A DNA stretch of 64,000 bases from Palsa-504 sp963753225 (GCA_963753225.1 CAVWBQ010000026.1:51181-115180), one strand, 5' to 3'. Counted from the first letter of the stretch, positions 46,546-55,597 are shown. Program-made: numbers and translations. The notes: generated by a model from the sequence alone, not told the origin.

Positions 46546-46564
46546 CGGCCCGTTATCACGTACA
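46540..46564 (-). repeat. Palindromic repeat at right end of the STAND cassette
   Basis: On the minus strand it reads TGTACGTGATAACGG then GCCGTTATCG. Its core GATAACGGCCCGTTATC (46541-46557) is a perfect palindrome. The stop codon of the small ORF 46411-46545 lies in it, mirroring the left repeat and the STAND stop. Confidence 0.75.
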
Positions 46565-46590
46565 TGCACACAGGATAGGCGCGTCCCGTC

Positions 46591-47615
46591 TCACGGCGAA
46601 ACACCGCCGCGAGACGGGACGCCGGCGAGGTCCAGGCGGCGATCGGTACGCAGCTGGATCTCCCCGTAAGGGGTCATATTCGCGTGAAAAATCGGGGTGA
46701 GGCCCCGCCGGTCAGCGTCGGTGAGCACGCCCTCCCACTCGGGCAGAGCGACGGTGTCCTGAATCATCAAGGTGTTGACCAGGCCGAGGCTGCTCTGGAG
46801 GATGTGCAGGCACAGCATCCCGAGCTCCTGCTCCTCGCGGCGGTTGGAGGCGAGCTCGCCGCGCTTGCCGAACCTGATGTAGTCGTTGACCCCGTTATAG
46901 TTCTCGACCACGTTGAGGCCGGACTCGGTCTCGCGCTGCAGGTCGCGGTCGCGGAGCCAGCGGGCCAGGAAGATCGACCTTTGTGCGCGGCCAGTTTCGA
47001 GCATCGCGGCGTAGGCCGGGTGGGTGGTCTCGGAGGTGAAGCGGCGCAGCAGGGCCTCGGTGGAGGCGGTGCGCAGCCGGATTGCCGTGGCGTACTTCAT
47101 CATGAGGTCGTAGTTGTTCTCGATGACGTCCCACCGGACTGGCCTGGTCAGCGCCGGTGCGAGCATGGGGTAGGAGCACTGGCCAGCAGGGCCTGGCAGG
47201 TAGAGCTTCATCGTGTTGATCTGCTTGAAGCGGGCGATCAGGTCGAAGTCGAGCAGCCTGGTGATGCCGAACCCGACGAAGCTGGCGCCGTGGGAGTCGA
47301 CGAAGTTCTGCTCGATGTCCATGCTGGTGCCGTGCCGCATCGCCCCCTCGACCATCGCGTGGACCTCGGAGGCCGAGCAGCTGATCAGCTGGCTGTACAC
47401 GGCCATCGACCCGGCGGTGTCGACCGTCCAGTAGATCAAAACGCCGCGTTTTGCCCTCCGGTAGCGCGAGTGCCACTCGGTGAAGATGTTCTGGTCGAAC
47501 GCGGAGAAGTGCGTGGAGTCCGAGGCGACCGCAGTCGTCCCCTCGCCCCAGAGGGTGGCCTGCCGGGCGGCGAAGGTCGCGTCGGCGATGATGCGGGCGG
47601 CCTGACGGCAGGCGT
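46591..47615 (-). pseudogene. Tn3-family transposase, C-terminal third only
   Basis: The frame reads as the end of a TnpA: AARIIADATFAARQATLWG, the first catalytic Asp in AVASDSTHFSAFDQN, the second in FVDSHGASFVGFG, and the Glu region NYNGVNDYIRFGKRGEL. About 650 N-terminal residues are missing. The coding sequence is cut exactly at the left inverted repeat (47616) of the complete Tn3 element next to it. The upstream M-E-Q-P-V start in this frame is made of inverted-repeat DNA and is not a true start. Confidence 0.88.
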
Positions 47616-47670
47616 CGGCCCTCGACGAACAACGGAACAGCCAGTCACGGTAAGCGGCTGAGTTGATCTT
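47616..47670 (+). repeat. Left terminal inverted repeat of the Tn3-family transposon
   Basis: 55 bases, outer part CGGCCCTCGACGAACAACGG, inner part ending GAGTTGATCTT. It matches the right end (54996-55050, inverted) at 51 positions. Part of it, GGAACAGCCAGTCACGGTAA (47632), recurs inverted at 47673-47692. Confidence 0.9.
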
Positions 47671-47671
47671 C

Positions 47672-47692
47672 CTTACCGTGACTGGCTGTTCC
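47672..47692 (-). repeat. Inner inverted copy of 21 bases of the transposon end
   Basis: CTTACCGTGACTGGCTGTTC plus one C is the exact reverse complement of 47632-47652. The spacer is 19 bases. It lies about 95 bases upstream of the tnpA start and could act as a second transposase-binding site or an operator for tnpA. Confidence 0.85.
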
Positions 47693-47785
47693 AAAGCACC
47701 TCGCCGTTCGGGGGTTGCCGGACCGGGTAACAGGTTGGCTCTTTCGCGGAACTTTGCGTTGCCCGGCCCCGTAGGGTGCGGGGTT

Positions 47786-50700
47786 GTGCCGGTGGAGTTC
47801 CTGAGTGATGAGGAGGCCGCCGCCTACGGCGCGTACCAGGGGGCGCCGTCGCAGTCGGACCTGGAGAAGCTGTTCTTCCTGGACGACGCGGACAGGCAGC
47901 TGATCGCGAAGCGCCGTGGTTCGCATAACCGGCTCGGGTTCGCGCTGCTTTTGACAACGGTGCGCTACCTCGGGGTCTTCCTGCCCGACCCGCTAGCCGT
48001 ACCGGATGACGTGACCGGGTACCTGGCCGGACAACTTGAGATCTCCGACCCTGGCTGCGTCCAGCGCTACACCGAACGTCGCACGACGCGGTTCGAGCAC
48101 GCCGACGAGATCAAGGCCGCCTACGGGCTGCGCGAGTTCGAGGCGGTGGAGAAAGACCTGCGGGAGTGGGTAGACGCGCGGGCCTGGACGACCAGCGACG
48201 GCCCGAAGGCCATCTTCGGTGATGCGGTGCGCTGGCTGCGGGAACGCGATGTGCTGCTGCCGGGCATCACGGTCCTGGCGCGGCTGGTCGCGCAGGTCCG
48301 CGAGGAGGCGTATCAGCGGCTGTGGGACACCCTGCACGGGATGCTGACCGGCGAGCAGCGGCGGCTGCTGGACTCACTGGCCGTGGTGCCCGAGGGCGAG
48401 CGGTTCTCGCCGCTGGAGCGCTGGCGGCGGGGGCCGGCCAAGGCGTCGGGACTGAACATGGTCAAGGCCCTGGACCGGGTCTCGCAGATCACCGGCACCG
48501 GGTTCGGGCGGCTGGACCTGGAGTCGGCGGTCCCGGCCCGGCGGCTGACCGAGCTGGCCCGCTACGGGATGACGGCCAGCGCCACTCAGATCCGCCGGCA
48601 TCCGCCGCCGCGCAGGCTCGCGACGCTGCTATCGACGGTGGTCCACCTGGAGTCCAAGGCGACCGACGACGCGCTGGAACTGCTGGACCTGCTGATGGCG
48701 ACCGAACTGCTGGGCAAGGCCGAACGAGACTCCGACAAGGACAAGATCCGCCGGCATCCGCGGCTGGCGCGGGCCTCGGCGAAGCTGGCCGCCGCGGTGG
48801 AGGTGCTGTTCGAGGTCACCGGGTACGGCACCGAGATCACGCTGGAGCAGCTGTGGGAGGGCATCGAGGCGGTGATCTCCCGCCGCGAGCTGCGCGACGC
48901 GGTGGAAGCGGTCACCGACATGGTGCCGCATCCGGACGCCGACGACGACGGGCAGATGCGGGCGCTGCTGGCAGCGCGGATCGCCACAGTCAGCGGCTTC
49001 GTGAAGATCCTCACCGAGGTGATCGCCTTCGGGGCGACCGCCGACGGCATGCAGGTCCTAGCCGCGATGAAGGACCTGCCGCGGCTGCTGGACGGGCGGC
49101 GCGCGAAGAACCTGACCGCCGGTGACATCGACGCCGATCTGGTCCGCGGCTCCTGGACCCGCCTGGTATTTCCCGGCGAGGGGCGGGTCGACCGCAACGC
49201 TTACGTGTTCTGCGTGCTGACCCAGTTCCACGCCGGGCTCAAACGCCGCGACGTCTACGCCGAGACCTCCACCCGCTGGCGCGACCCGCGCGCCCAGCTG
49301 CTGGACGGCGAAGCGTGGACCGCGGCCAGGGACACGGTGCTGACCGCGCTCGGGCTGCCCGAGGACCCGGACACCCTGCTGGCCGCGCACGCCCGGCTGC
49401 TGGATGACACTTACCGGGGCGTGGCCGGACGGTTCGCGGTCAACAACGCGGTCAGCGTGGATGCGGACGGGCGGCTGCACGTCGAGCGGATCAAGGCGAT
49501 CCCGGAACCAGGGAGCCTGATCGACCTGCGCAAGCGGGTCGGCGCGATGCCGCCGCGGGTCGACCTGCCCGAGGTGCTGCTGGAGGTGATGGGCTGGGAG
49601 CCGGGATTCGCCGGGGCGTTCACGTCCGTCTCCGGCAGCCGCTCCCGGCTGGCGGACCTGGACATCACCATCGCGGCCTGCCTGACCGCGCACGCGCTGA
49701 ACATTGGCTACGGGCCAGTGGTCAAGAAGGGCGTGCCGGCCCTCGAGCGCGACCGGGTCGGGCACGTCGGCCTGAACTACCTGCGGCCGGAGACCTACTC
49801 GCGGGCCAACGCCCCGCTGATCGACCGCCAGGCCTCGATCCCGCTCGCCCGTGCCTGGGGTGGCGGCCTGGTCGCCTCCGTCGACGGGATGCGCTTCGTC
49901 GTCCCCGTCCTCACCATCTACGCCCGCCCGAACCGGAAGTTCTTCGGCCCCAAGCGCGGCATCACCTGGCTGAACATGATCAACGACCAGGCGGCCGGGC
50001 TCGGCGCCAAGGTCGTCTCCGGCACGCCCCGGGACTCGCTGCACATGATCGACGTGCTGTACGCCCGCGACGGCGGCCAGCGCCCCGACATCGTCATCAC
50101 CGATTCCGGATCGTACAGCAACCTGGTCTTCGGGCTCGTGCACCTGCTGGGCATGTCCTACCGGCCGCAGCTGGCCGACCTGCCCGACCAGAAGCTGTGG
50201 CGGATCAACCCGGCCACCAGCTACGGGCCGCTGGACACCGCCGCCCGCGGGAAGATCGACCTGGGCAAGGTGCGCGGGCACTGGCCAGACATCCTGCGGG
50301 TGGCCGCGTCCATCCACACCGGCGCCGTCCGCGCCTACGACGTGATCCGGATGCTGCAGCGCGACGGGCGCCCCACTCCGCTCGGCGAGGCGATCGCCAG
50401 CTACGGGCGGATCTTCAAGAGCCTGCACATCCTGACCTACGTCGACGACGAGACCTACCGGCGCGACATCAAGGGCCAGTCCAACCTGACCGAGGGCCGC
50501 CACGACCTGGGCCGGACCGTCTTCCATGGCCACAAGGGCGAGATCTACCAGCGCTACCACGTCGGCATGGAGGAACAGCTCGGCGCCCTGGGCCTGGTCC
50601 TGAACTGCATCGTGCTGTGGAACACCTTCTACATGAACGCCGCGCTCGAGCAGCTGCGGGCCGAGGGCTACCCGGTCCGTGACGAGGACGCCGCGCGATT

Positions 50701-50821
50701 GTCCCCGTTCGTGCGTCACCACCTGGGCGTGCACGGCCGCTACTCGTTCGTGCCGCCTGACCTGGCCGACGGCATCCGTCCGTTGCGCGACCCGGACGCC
50801 GAAGACGACGACCGGGAGTAG
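47786..50821 (+). CDS. tnpA: Tn3-family transposase
   Basis: A 1011-residue TnpA, normal Tn3-family length. The start is VPVEFLSDEEAAAYGAY (GTG 47786, with AGGG upstream), the usual DUF4158-type N-terminus for binding the inverted repeats. The catalytic DDE residues lie in ASVDGMRFVVP (about 697), IVITDSGSYSNLVFG (about 772) and HKGEIYQRYHVGMEEQLG (about 918). The enzyme makes cointegrates, later resolved by the resolvase encoded next. Codons upstream to 47663 run through inverted-repeat DNA and are not used. Confidence 0.95.
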   Translation: MPVEFLSDEEAAAYGAYQGAPSQSDLEKLFFLDDADRQLIAKRRGSHNRLGFALLLTTVRYLGVFLPDPLAVPDDVTGYLAGQLEISDPGCVQRYTERRTTRFEHADEIKAAYGLREFEAVEKDLREWVDARAWTTSDGPKAIFGDAVRWLRERDVLLPGITVLARLVAQVREEAYQRLWDTLHGMLTGEQRRLLDSLAVVPEGERFSPLERWRRGPAKASGLNMVKALDRVSQITGTGFGRLDLESAVPARRLTELARYGMTASATQIRRHPPPRRLATLLSTVVHLESKATDDALELLDLLMATELLGKAERDSDKDKIRRHPRLARASAKLAAAVEVLFEVTGYGTEITLEQLWEGIEAVISRRELRDAVEAVTDMVPHPDADDDGQMRALLAARIATVSGFVKILTEVIAFGATADGMQVLAAMKDLPRLLDGRRAKNLTAGDIDADLVRGSWTRLVFPGEGRVDRNAYVFCVLTQFHAGLKRRDVYAETSTRWRDPRAQLLDGEAWTAARDTVLTALGLPEDPDTLLAAHARLLDDTYRGVAGRFAVNNAVSVDADGRLHVERIKAIPEPGSLIDLRKRVGAMPPRVDLPEVLLEVMGWEPGFAGAFTSVSGSRSRLADLDITIAACLTAHALNIGYGPVVKKGVPALERDRVGHVGLNYLRPETYSRANAPLIDRQASIPLARAWGGGLVASVDGMRFVVPVLTIYARPNRKFFGPKRGITWLNMINDQAAGLGAKVVSGTPRDSLHMIDVLYARDGGQRPDIVITDSGSYSNLVFGLVHLLGMSYRPQLADLPDQKLWRINPATSYGPLDTAARGKIDLGKVRGHWPDILRVAASIHTGAVRAYDVIRMLQRDGRPTPLGEAIASYGRIFKSLHILTYVDDETYRRDIKGQSNLTEGRHDLGRTVFHGHKGEIYQRYHVGMEEQLGALGLVLNCIVLWNTFYMNAALEQLRAEGYPVRDEDAARLSPFVRHHLGVHGRYSFVPPDLADGIRPLRDPDAEDDDRE

Positions 50822-50912
50822 TCCGGGCTCGCGTCCCGCCGCCTCTCACAAATGACCAGTTACGAGAATCCCGCCGCCGCCCGCGATCGTGCCCCGTTTG
50901 CCCCGGTCGAGG

Positions 50913-50964
50913 CTCGCAGAAAACCTCGCAGAACCCCCCGTGTTCTGCGAGGTAGTTCTGAGAG
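50913..50964 (+). promoter_or_regulatory. res site between tnpA and tnpR
   Basis: CTCGCAGAAAAC (50913), CTCGCAGAAC (50925), GTTCTGCGAG (50942) and GTTCTGAGAG (50955) form nested inverted half-sites in 52 bases. This is the expected position and build of a resolvase recombination site. It lies immediately before the tnpR ATG (50975), so resolvase binding could also repress tnpR. Confidence 0.75.
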
Positions 50965-50974
50965 ACTGCCGGGT

Positions 50975-51862
50975 ATGGAGCTGACGCCCGGCCAGGCCGC
51001 GGACGCGGCTGAACGCCACGACTGCCCTAGGTGCCAGGTCCCGGCCGGGAGCCCGTGCCGCACCCGCGGCGACAAGACCGCGGTGAAATACCACACCGCC
51101 CGCTTTGTCCTCGTGCCCGCGCTGCGCGACGAACTGGAAGTGCTGGTGCCGGCCGGCCGGGGCCGCGGCCGGCCGTGGAAACCCGGCTCCCCGGTCCAGG
51201 CCGCGTCCACCGCGGGGAACGCCGCCAGGGCGATCCGGATCGGGTACGCCCGCTGCTCGACCGCCCGGCAGGAACTCGCCAGCCAGGCCGCAGCTCTGGA
51301 GGCCGCGCAGTGCAAGCGGATCTTCTCCGAGAAGATCAGCACCCGCATCAAGGTCCGCCCCGAACTGGAGAACGCGCTCAGGCTTGCTCGCGACATCAAG
51401 GAGGCCGCTCCGGACCAGCCGGTCATCCTCACCGTCCACGAGCTGAAGCGGCTGGCCCGCAACGCCGCCGAGCTGATGACCCTGTCCGCCCAGCTCCAGG
51501 CCACCGGGATCCGGCTTGAGCTCCTCACCGGCCCGCTCACCGGCATCTACGACCCGCGCGGCATGGGTTCCATGCTCTTCGCCGTGCTGGCCGTCGCCGC
51601 TCAGCTCGACCGCGACTACATCCGCGAGAAAACCCTGGAAGGCCAGGCCGCCGCCGCGGCCAAGGGCCACCATGGAGGCCGGCCCAAGGTCATCGACGAC
51701 GACATGCTCACCTTCGCCATCGCGCTGAAGGACAAGGGCATCCCCGTCCCCCAGATTGCGGGGAAGCTCGTCATCAGGACCGGCAAGAACGCCGGCAGCC
51801 CCCCCTCCGTTGCCTCGCTCTACCGGGCGCTCGCCGAAGCCGGCGACACCGGACGGCGGTGA
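50975..51862 (+). CDS. tnpR: Serine resolvase with N-terminal zinc-finger-like domain
   Basis: A 295-residue serine recombinase. The first 45 residues hold a zinc-finger-like pattern (CPRCQVPAGSPCRTRGD then KYHTARF) seen in some actinobacterial and phage proteins. The catalytic domain begins IRIGYARCSTARQ (Ser), with LTVHELKRLARNAAELM and AQLDRDYIREKTLEGQAAA. A C-terminal HTH follows. ATG 50975 is chosen because upstream codons to 50852 run through the res site. Stop is 7 bases before the passenger gene start. Confidence 0.9.
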   Translation: MELTPGQAADAAERHDCPRCQVPAGSPCRTRGDKTAVKYHTARFVLVPALRDELEVLVPAGRGRGRPWKPGSPVQAASTAGNAARAIRIGYARCSTARQELASQAAALEAAQCKRIFSEKISTRIKVRPELENALRLARDIKEAAPDQPVILTVHELKRLARNAAELMTLSAQLQATGIRLELLTGPLTGIYDPRGMGSMLFAVLAVAAQLDRDYIREKTLEGQAAAAAKGHHGGRPKVIDDDMLTFAIALKDKGIPVPQIAGKLVIRTGKNAGSPPSVASLYRALAEAGDTGRR

Positions 51863-51869
51863 GGCCGGA

Positions 51870-54758
51870 GTGGTTCGCCGGGGCCCGCGCTCTGCGCGCG
51901 GGAAGGGCCCGCTGCAAAGGACCGTCGTGGTGGCGGCCGCGGTAGTGCTGGCCGTTGCCGCGCTGGGTTTTCTTATCTGGTTCCTGGTAACCCGCAGCCC
52001 GGCCAGGCAGGCGTGGCTGACGTCGCTAGCGAACGTTGCGGCCGTGGTACTGCCTGCCTGGACAGTGGCGGCAGCGATGCTGACCTGGGTGAGGAAATCC
52101 GGGGCGGCTGATGCGGACCGCGTCCGGGAAAATGGCCCGGGCCAGGACGGCCAGCGGTCAGCGCCGCGCTTGCGGCCGCTGTCAGAGCTGGATCCGTTCG
52201 ACCTGGAAGTGCAGCGGCCGGTGCAGCCCGAGGAAGCTCCGGCAGGGCTGCCGGAGCTGCCAGCGTACGTGCCGCGCGGGCACGATGCCGAGCTGGCCCA
52301 GGTGGTCCGGGCCGCTGCGGCCGGCCGCAGCGGCATAGCAGTGCTGGTGGGCGGGTCATCCACGGGCAAGACCCGGGCCTGCTGGGAGGCGCTGAGGCTG
52401 CTGCGGGACAAGGACCCGCCGTGGCGGCTCTGGCATCCGATCGACCCGTCCCCGCCGAAGGCCGCGCTAGCTGAGCTGCCGAGGACCGGGCCGCGGACCG
52501 TGGTGTGGCTGAACGAGGCCCAGCGCTACCTCAACCCGGCCAAGTCGAGCCTGGGCGGACAGGTCGCCGCCGGGCTCCGGGAACTGCTGCGCGACCCGGA
52601 CCGGGCCCCGGTGCTGGTGCTAGCCACCCTGTGGCCCCAGTACTGGAACATCCTGACCGCACGCCCGCCGGAGGACGACGCCGATCCGCATGCGCAAGCG
52701 CGGGAGCTGCTGGCCGACCACAACATTACTGTGCCGCCGGCGTTCACCCCGGAGCAGGTCGCCAAGCTGGCCGGCACGGAGGATGCGCGGCTGGTGCTGG
52801 CCGGGAAGTCGGCACAGCATGGGCAGGTAATCCAGTTCCTGGCCGGGGCGCCGGAGCTGCTGGCCCGGTACCACAACGCCCCGCCAGAAGCGGCGGCACT
52901 GATCAGCGCGGCGATGGATGCACGCCGCCTGGGTGCGGGAGTCGACCTGCCGCAGGCCTTCCTGGAAGCCGCTGCGCCCGGCTACCTGACCGATGACCTG
53001 GACGGGGGCTGGCTAGTGCGGGCCCTGGCCTACGCTGCCGTCAAGTGCCGGGGCGCCCGCGGGCCGCTGACCCGCAACCGCCTCAGCCTGGACGCCAACG
53101 GAGCCGCGCCGGATGCCGGCCACGATGGAGCACCGTCGTACCGGCTGGCCGACTACCTCGACCAGTACGGCCGCCACCACCGCCATGCCGTGATCCCGCC
53201 AGCTAGTTTCTGGACCGCCACCGCCCGTGCCCAGGCTAGGGACCTCACCACCCTGGGCGACGCGGCTGACGACCGCGGCCTGCTGCGCACCGCGGCCCAG
53301 CTCTATAAACACGCCGTTCACCAAGACGCCTCAGCCGCTGCGCAACTTGTCCGCGTTATGCACCGGTGCTGTCCCGGCGACCATCGTCCCGCCCAGTGGG
53401 CGGCCGGGCACGCCGCCCTCCACGACCCGGGCGGCATCGTCGCGCTGCTGGACGCGCTGCGGACAGCGGGTGCCCCGGACCAGGTCGGCGCGCTGCTGGC
53501 CCGTGACCCGGCCGGGCACGCCGCCCTCGGTGAACCTGACGGCGTCACCCGGTTGCTGGACGCGCTGCAGAAGGCCGATGCCCTGGATCAGTTCGACGTG
53601 CTGGCCGCCCGCGCCGCCGACGTCCCCGGCAACCTGTACGGCGTCCCCTACCTGCTGGCCGGCCGCGGCATGCTGCGCATACTGCGGGAGGCGGGCGCGC
53701 AAGACCAGGCGGACATGCTGGCTGCCCGCGCCGCCGGGCACGCCGTGCTCGACGACACGGCCAGCGTCGCCATGCTGCTGAGGGAGCTGCGGGAGGCGGG
53801 CGCCCAGGACCAGGTCGGCGCGCTGCTTGCCCGTGACCCGGCCGTGCACGCCGCACTCGACAACGCGGGTGGCGTCGCCATGCTGCTGAGGGAGCTGCAG
53901 GCGGCGGGCGCCCCGGACCAGGTCGACGCGCTGCTGTCCCGTGACCCGGCCGCGCACGTCGCCCTCGGCGGACCTGGCGGCATCGCCGAGCTGCTGGACG
54001 CGCTGCGGGAGGCCCGCGCCCCGGAGCAGGTCGGCGCGCTGCTGTCCCGTGACCCGGCCGCGCACGTCAGCCTCGACGACATGGGCAGGATCACCGAGCT
54101 GCTGAGGGAGCTGCAGGCGGCAGGTGCCCCGGACCAGGTCGACGCGCTGGCCGCCCGCACCGCCGATGCCCTCGTCAACCTGTACGGCGGCGTGGGCCTC
54201 CTGGCGGCCTGGCTATGGGGGACAAGCGTCCGGAACCAGGCCACCGTGCTAGCCGCTCGCGCCGCCGGGCGCGCCACCCTCGACGACGCCAGCGGCGTCG
54301 CCGCGCTGCTGGTCGTGCTGGGGGGTGCGGGTGCCCAGGACCAGGTCGACGCGCTGCTTGCCCGTGATCCGGCCGCGCACGCCGTGCTCGACAACGCGGG
54401 TGGCGTCGCCATGCTGCTGAGGGAGCTGCAGGCGGCGGGCGCCCAGGACCAGGTCGACGCGCTGCTTGCCCGTGATCCGGCCGCGCACGCCGTGCTCGAC
54501 AACGCGGGTGGCGTCGCCATGCTGCTGAGGGAGCTGCAGGCGGCGGGCGCCCAGGATCAGGCCACCGTGCTGGCCGCCCGCGCCGCCGGGCACGTCAACC
54601 TCCACAACCCAGAACAGCGTCCTCGGCGACTTCTTCTACGGCTTCCCGCTCGCCGTCGCTGGCTTGCTGGACGCAATGCGGCGAGTAAACGCGTACGAGC
54701 AGGCCACGGCCCTGGCGGATCGGCTGCCCAGCGAAGGAATGTTCGACTTGTTCTGTGA
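51870..54758 (+). CDS. Membrane-anchored ATPase with 36-residue repeats, transposon passenger (3' frameshift)
   Basis: Two hydrophobic segments (residues about 18-40 and 50-74) anchor the protein. A soluble ATPase follows: Walker A GGSSTGKTRA (161-170) and a Walker B-like VVWLNEAQRYL (about 210). From about residue 505 it has 36-residue helical repeats such as GGVAMLLRELQAAGAQDQVD. In the present frame the protein ends with an Arg-rich tail. One base earlier or later, the neighbouring frame continues the natural end (LLDAMRRVNAYEQATALADR ... PWGWDDLN) to the TAA at 54846. So the gene probably has a one-base insertion near 54617. GTG start, GAGG upstream. Function unknown. Confidence 0.8.
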   Translation: MVRRGPRSARGKGPLQRTVVVAAAVVLAVAALGFLIWFLVTRSPARQAWLTSLANVAAVVLPAWTVAAAMLTWVRKSGAADADRVRENGPGQDGQRSAPRLRPLSELDPFDLEVQRPVQPEEAPAGLPELPAYVPRGHDAELAQVVRAAAAGRSGIAVLVGGSSTGKTRACWEALRLLRDKDPPWRLWHPIDPSPPKAALAELPRTGPRTVVWLNEAQRYLNPAKSSLGGQVAAGLRELLRDPDRAPVLVLATLWPQYWNILTARPPEDDADPHAQARELLADHNITVPPAFTPEQVAKLAGTEDARLVLAGKSAQHGQVIQFLAGAPELLARYHNAPPEAAALISAAMDARRLGAGVDLPQAFLEAAAPGYLTDDLDGGWLVRALAYAAVKCRGARGPLTRNRLSLDANGAAPDAGHDGAPSYRLADYLDQYGRHHRHAVIPPASFWTATARAQARDLTTLGDAADDRGLLRTAAQLYKHAVHQDASAAAQLVRVMHRCCPGDHRPAQWAAGHAALHDPGGIVALLDALRTAGAPDQVGALLARDPAGHAALGEPDGVTRLLDALQKADALDQFDVLAARAADVPGNLYGVPYLLAGRGMLRILREAGAQDQADMLAARAAGHAVLDDTASVAMLLRELREAGAQDQVGALLARDPAVHAALDNAGGVAMLLRELQAAGAPDQVDALLSRDPAAHVALGGPGGIAELLDALREARAPEQVGALLSRDPAAHVSLDDMGRITELLRELQAAGAPDQVDALAARTADALVNLYGGVGLLAAWLWGTSVRNQATVLAARAAGRATLDDASGVAALLVVLGGAGAQDQVDALLARDPAAHAVLDNAGGVAMLLRELQAAGAQDQVDALLARDPAAHAVLDNAGGVAMLLRELQAAGAQDQATVLAARAAGHVNLHNPEQRPRRLLLRLPARRRWLAGRNAASKRVRAGHGPGGSAAQRRNVRLVL
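54343..54558 (+). repeat. Exact 108-bp duplication in the passenger gene
   Basis: Two consecutive 108-base units, each starting CAGGACCAGGTCGACGCGCT or CAGGA(C/T)CAGG, are identical through nearly all positions. They encode one 36-residue repeat each. More diverged units lie upstream to about 53400. Confidence 0.9.
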
Positions 54759-54846
54759 TCAAGGAAACAACCGGGCGCTGTACCAGCTCGGCCGTAATCC
54801 CGACGGCAGCCCAGCCCGACCATGGGGCTGGGATGACCTGAACTAA
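54619..54846 (+). pseudogene. Out-of-frame 3' end of the passenger ATPase gene
   Basis: This frame reads NSVLGDFFYGFPLAVAGLLD, then MRRVNAYEQATALADRLPSE and ends DGSPARPWGWDDLN. It continues the repeat protein in the +1 frame. Removing one base near 54617 gives a single 991-codon product from 51870 to 54846. The D-G-S-P-A-x-P-W-G-W-D-D-L end is familiar from actinobacterial repeat proteins. Confidence 0.75.
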
Positions 54847-54995
54847 CCGAGATAGCGCCGGACCCGAGCGACACTCTCATCGACCCCAGCCCGGTAGCTT
54901 GCCAGGGCGAGGCCGATGTGTGGCAGATCAGCGATAATTGGCTCGTCATACAAACAGGCACCCCTGAGCTCGCGGACGCGTGCCCATACAGCACC

Positions 54996-55050
54996 AAGAT
55001 CAACTCGGCCGCCTACCGTGACTGGTCGTTCCGTTGTTCGTCGAGGGCCG
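54996..55050 (-). repeat. Right terminal inverted repeat of the Tn3-family transposon
   Basis: Inverted match to 47616-47670 (51 of 55). Its outer end abuts the resolvase fragment at the codon for the catalytic serine. Confidence 0.9.
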
Positions 55051-55051
55051 C

Positions 55052-55597
55052 ATCCACCCGCAGCCAGAAAGACGACAGCCAGATCGATGACCTGACCGCC
55101 TACGGATGCGACAAGATCTTCACCGACACCGGGTCCGGCAAGCTCGCCGCCCGCCCCGAGCTCGACAAGGCCCTGGCCTACCTACGCCAGGGCGACGTGC
55201 TCGTCATCACCCGGCTGTCCCGCGCCATGCGGTCGCTCAAGCACCTGCTCGCGCTCGCCGACGAGCTGCGCGAGCGCGGCGCCGGCCTGGTCGTCCTGAA
55301 GCAGCAGATCGACACGACCACGCCGACCGGACGGCTGGCCTTCCACATCCTCGGCGCGATCGATGAGTTCCAGCGCGAGCTGATCATCGAGGGCACCCGC
55401 GAGGGTCTGGACGCCGCCCGGGCCCGCGGCCGCACCGGAGGCCGCAAGCCCAAGCTGAGCGCCGCCAAGGCTTCCACCGTCCGGCGCATGTACGAAGCGA
55501 GTGGCCCGGACGGCAAGAGGCAGCACACCGTCGCTGAGATCGCCGAGGCTGTCGGCGTGCACCGCACCACCGTGTACGACTACCTCAGGAAAGAGCT
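55052..55597 (+). pseudogene. Serine resolvase fragment, N-terminus replaced by transposon end
   Basis: About 85-90 percent alike to the intact resolvase at 37273 from the codons S-T-R-x-Q onward. The first strand (IGYARV) has been replaced by inverted-repeat DNA. At the 3' end a two-base deletion (GAGCTGACATGG instead of GAGAGCTGACATGG) removes the normal stop and would extend the frame by some 35 codons. So both ends are damaged and the gene is not functional. Confidence 0.85.

Larger units (their letters stand above)
47616..55050 (+). mobile_element. Tn3-family transposon carrying a membrane STAND-type ATPase gene
   Basis: A 7435-base unit bounded by 55-base inverted repeats (51 of 55 match; outer ends CGGCCCTCGACGAACAACGG). 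It holds tnpA (47786-50821), a res region (50913-50964), tnpR (50975-51862) and a passenger gene (51870-54846). Flanks differ (GGCGT at left, CATCC at right), so no 5-base target duplication is visible. Left flank is a truncated transposase, right flank a truncated resolvase of another Tn3-type element. The arrangement suggests insertion into that element plus loss of DNA between. Confidence 0.88.

Noticed and set aside
47616..47694. N-terminal 26 codons of the truncated transposase frame (and of the fragment at 54918-55052)
   Set aside because: Both are translations of the transposon's terminal repeat, which explains why two unrelated frames share the same KINSAAYRDW-type peptide.
47663..47785. 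Upstream extension of the transposase frame
   Set aside because: These codons are inverted-repeat and leader DNA; the family N-terminus begins at GTG 47786.
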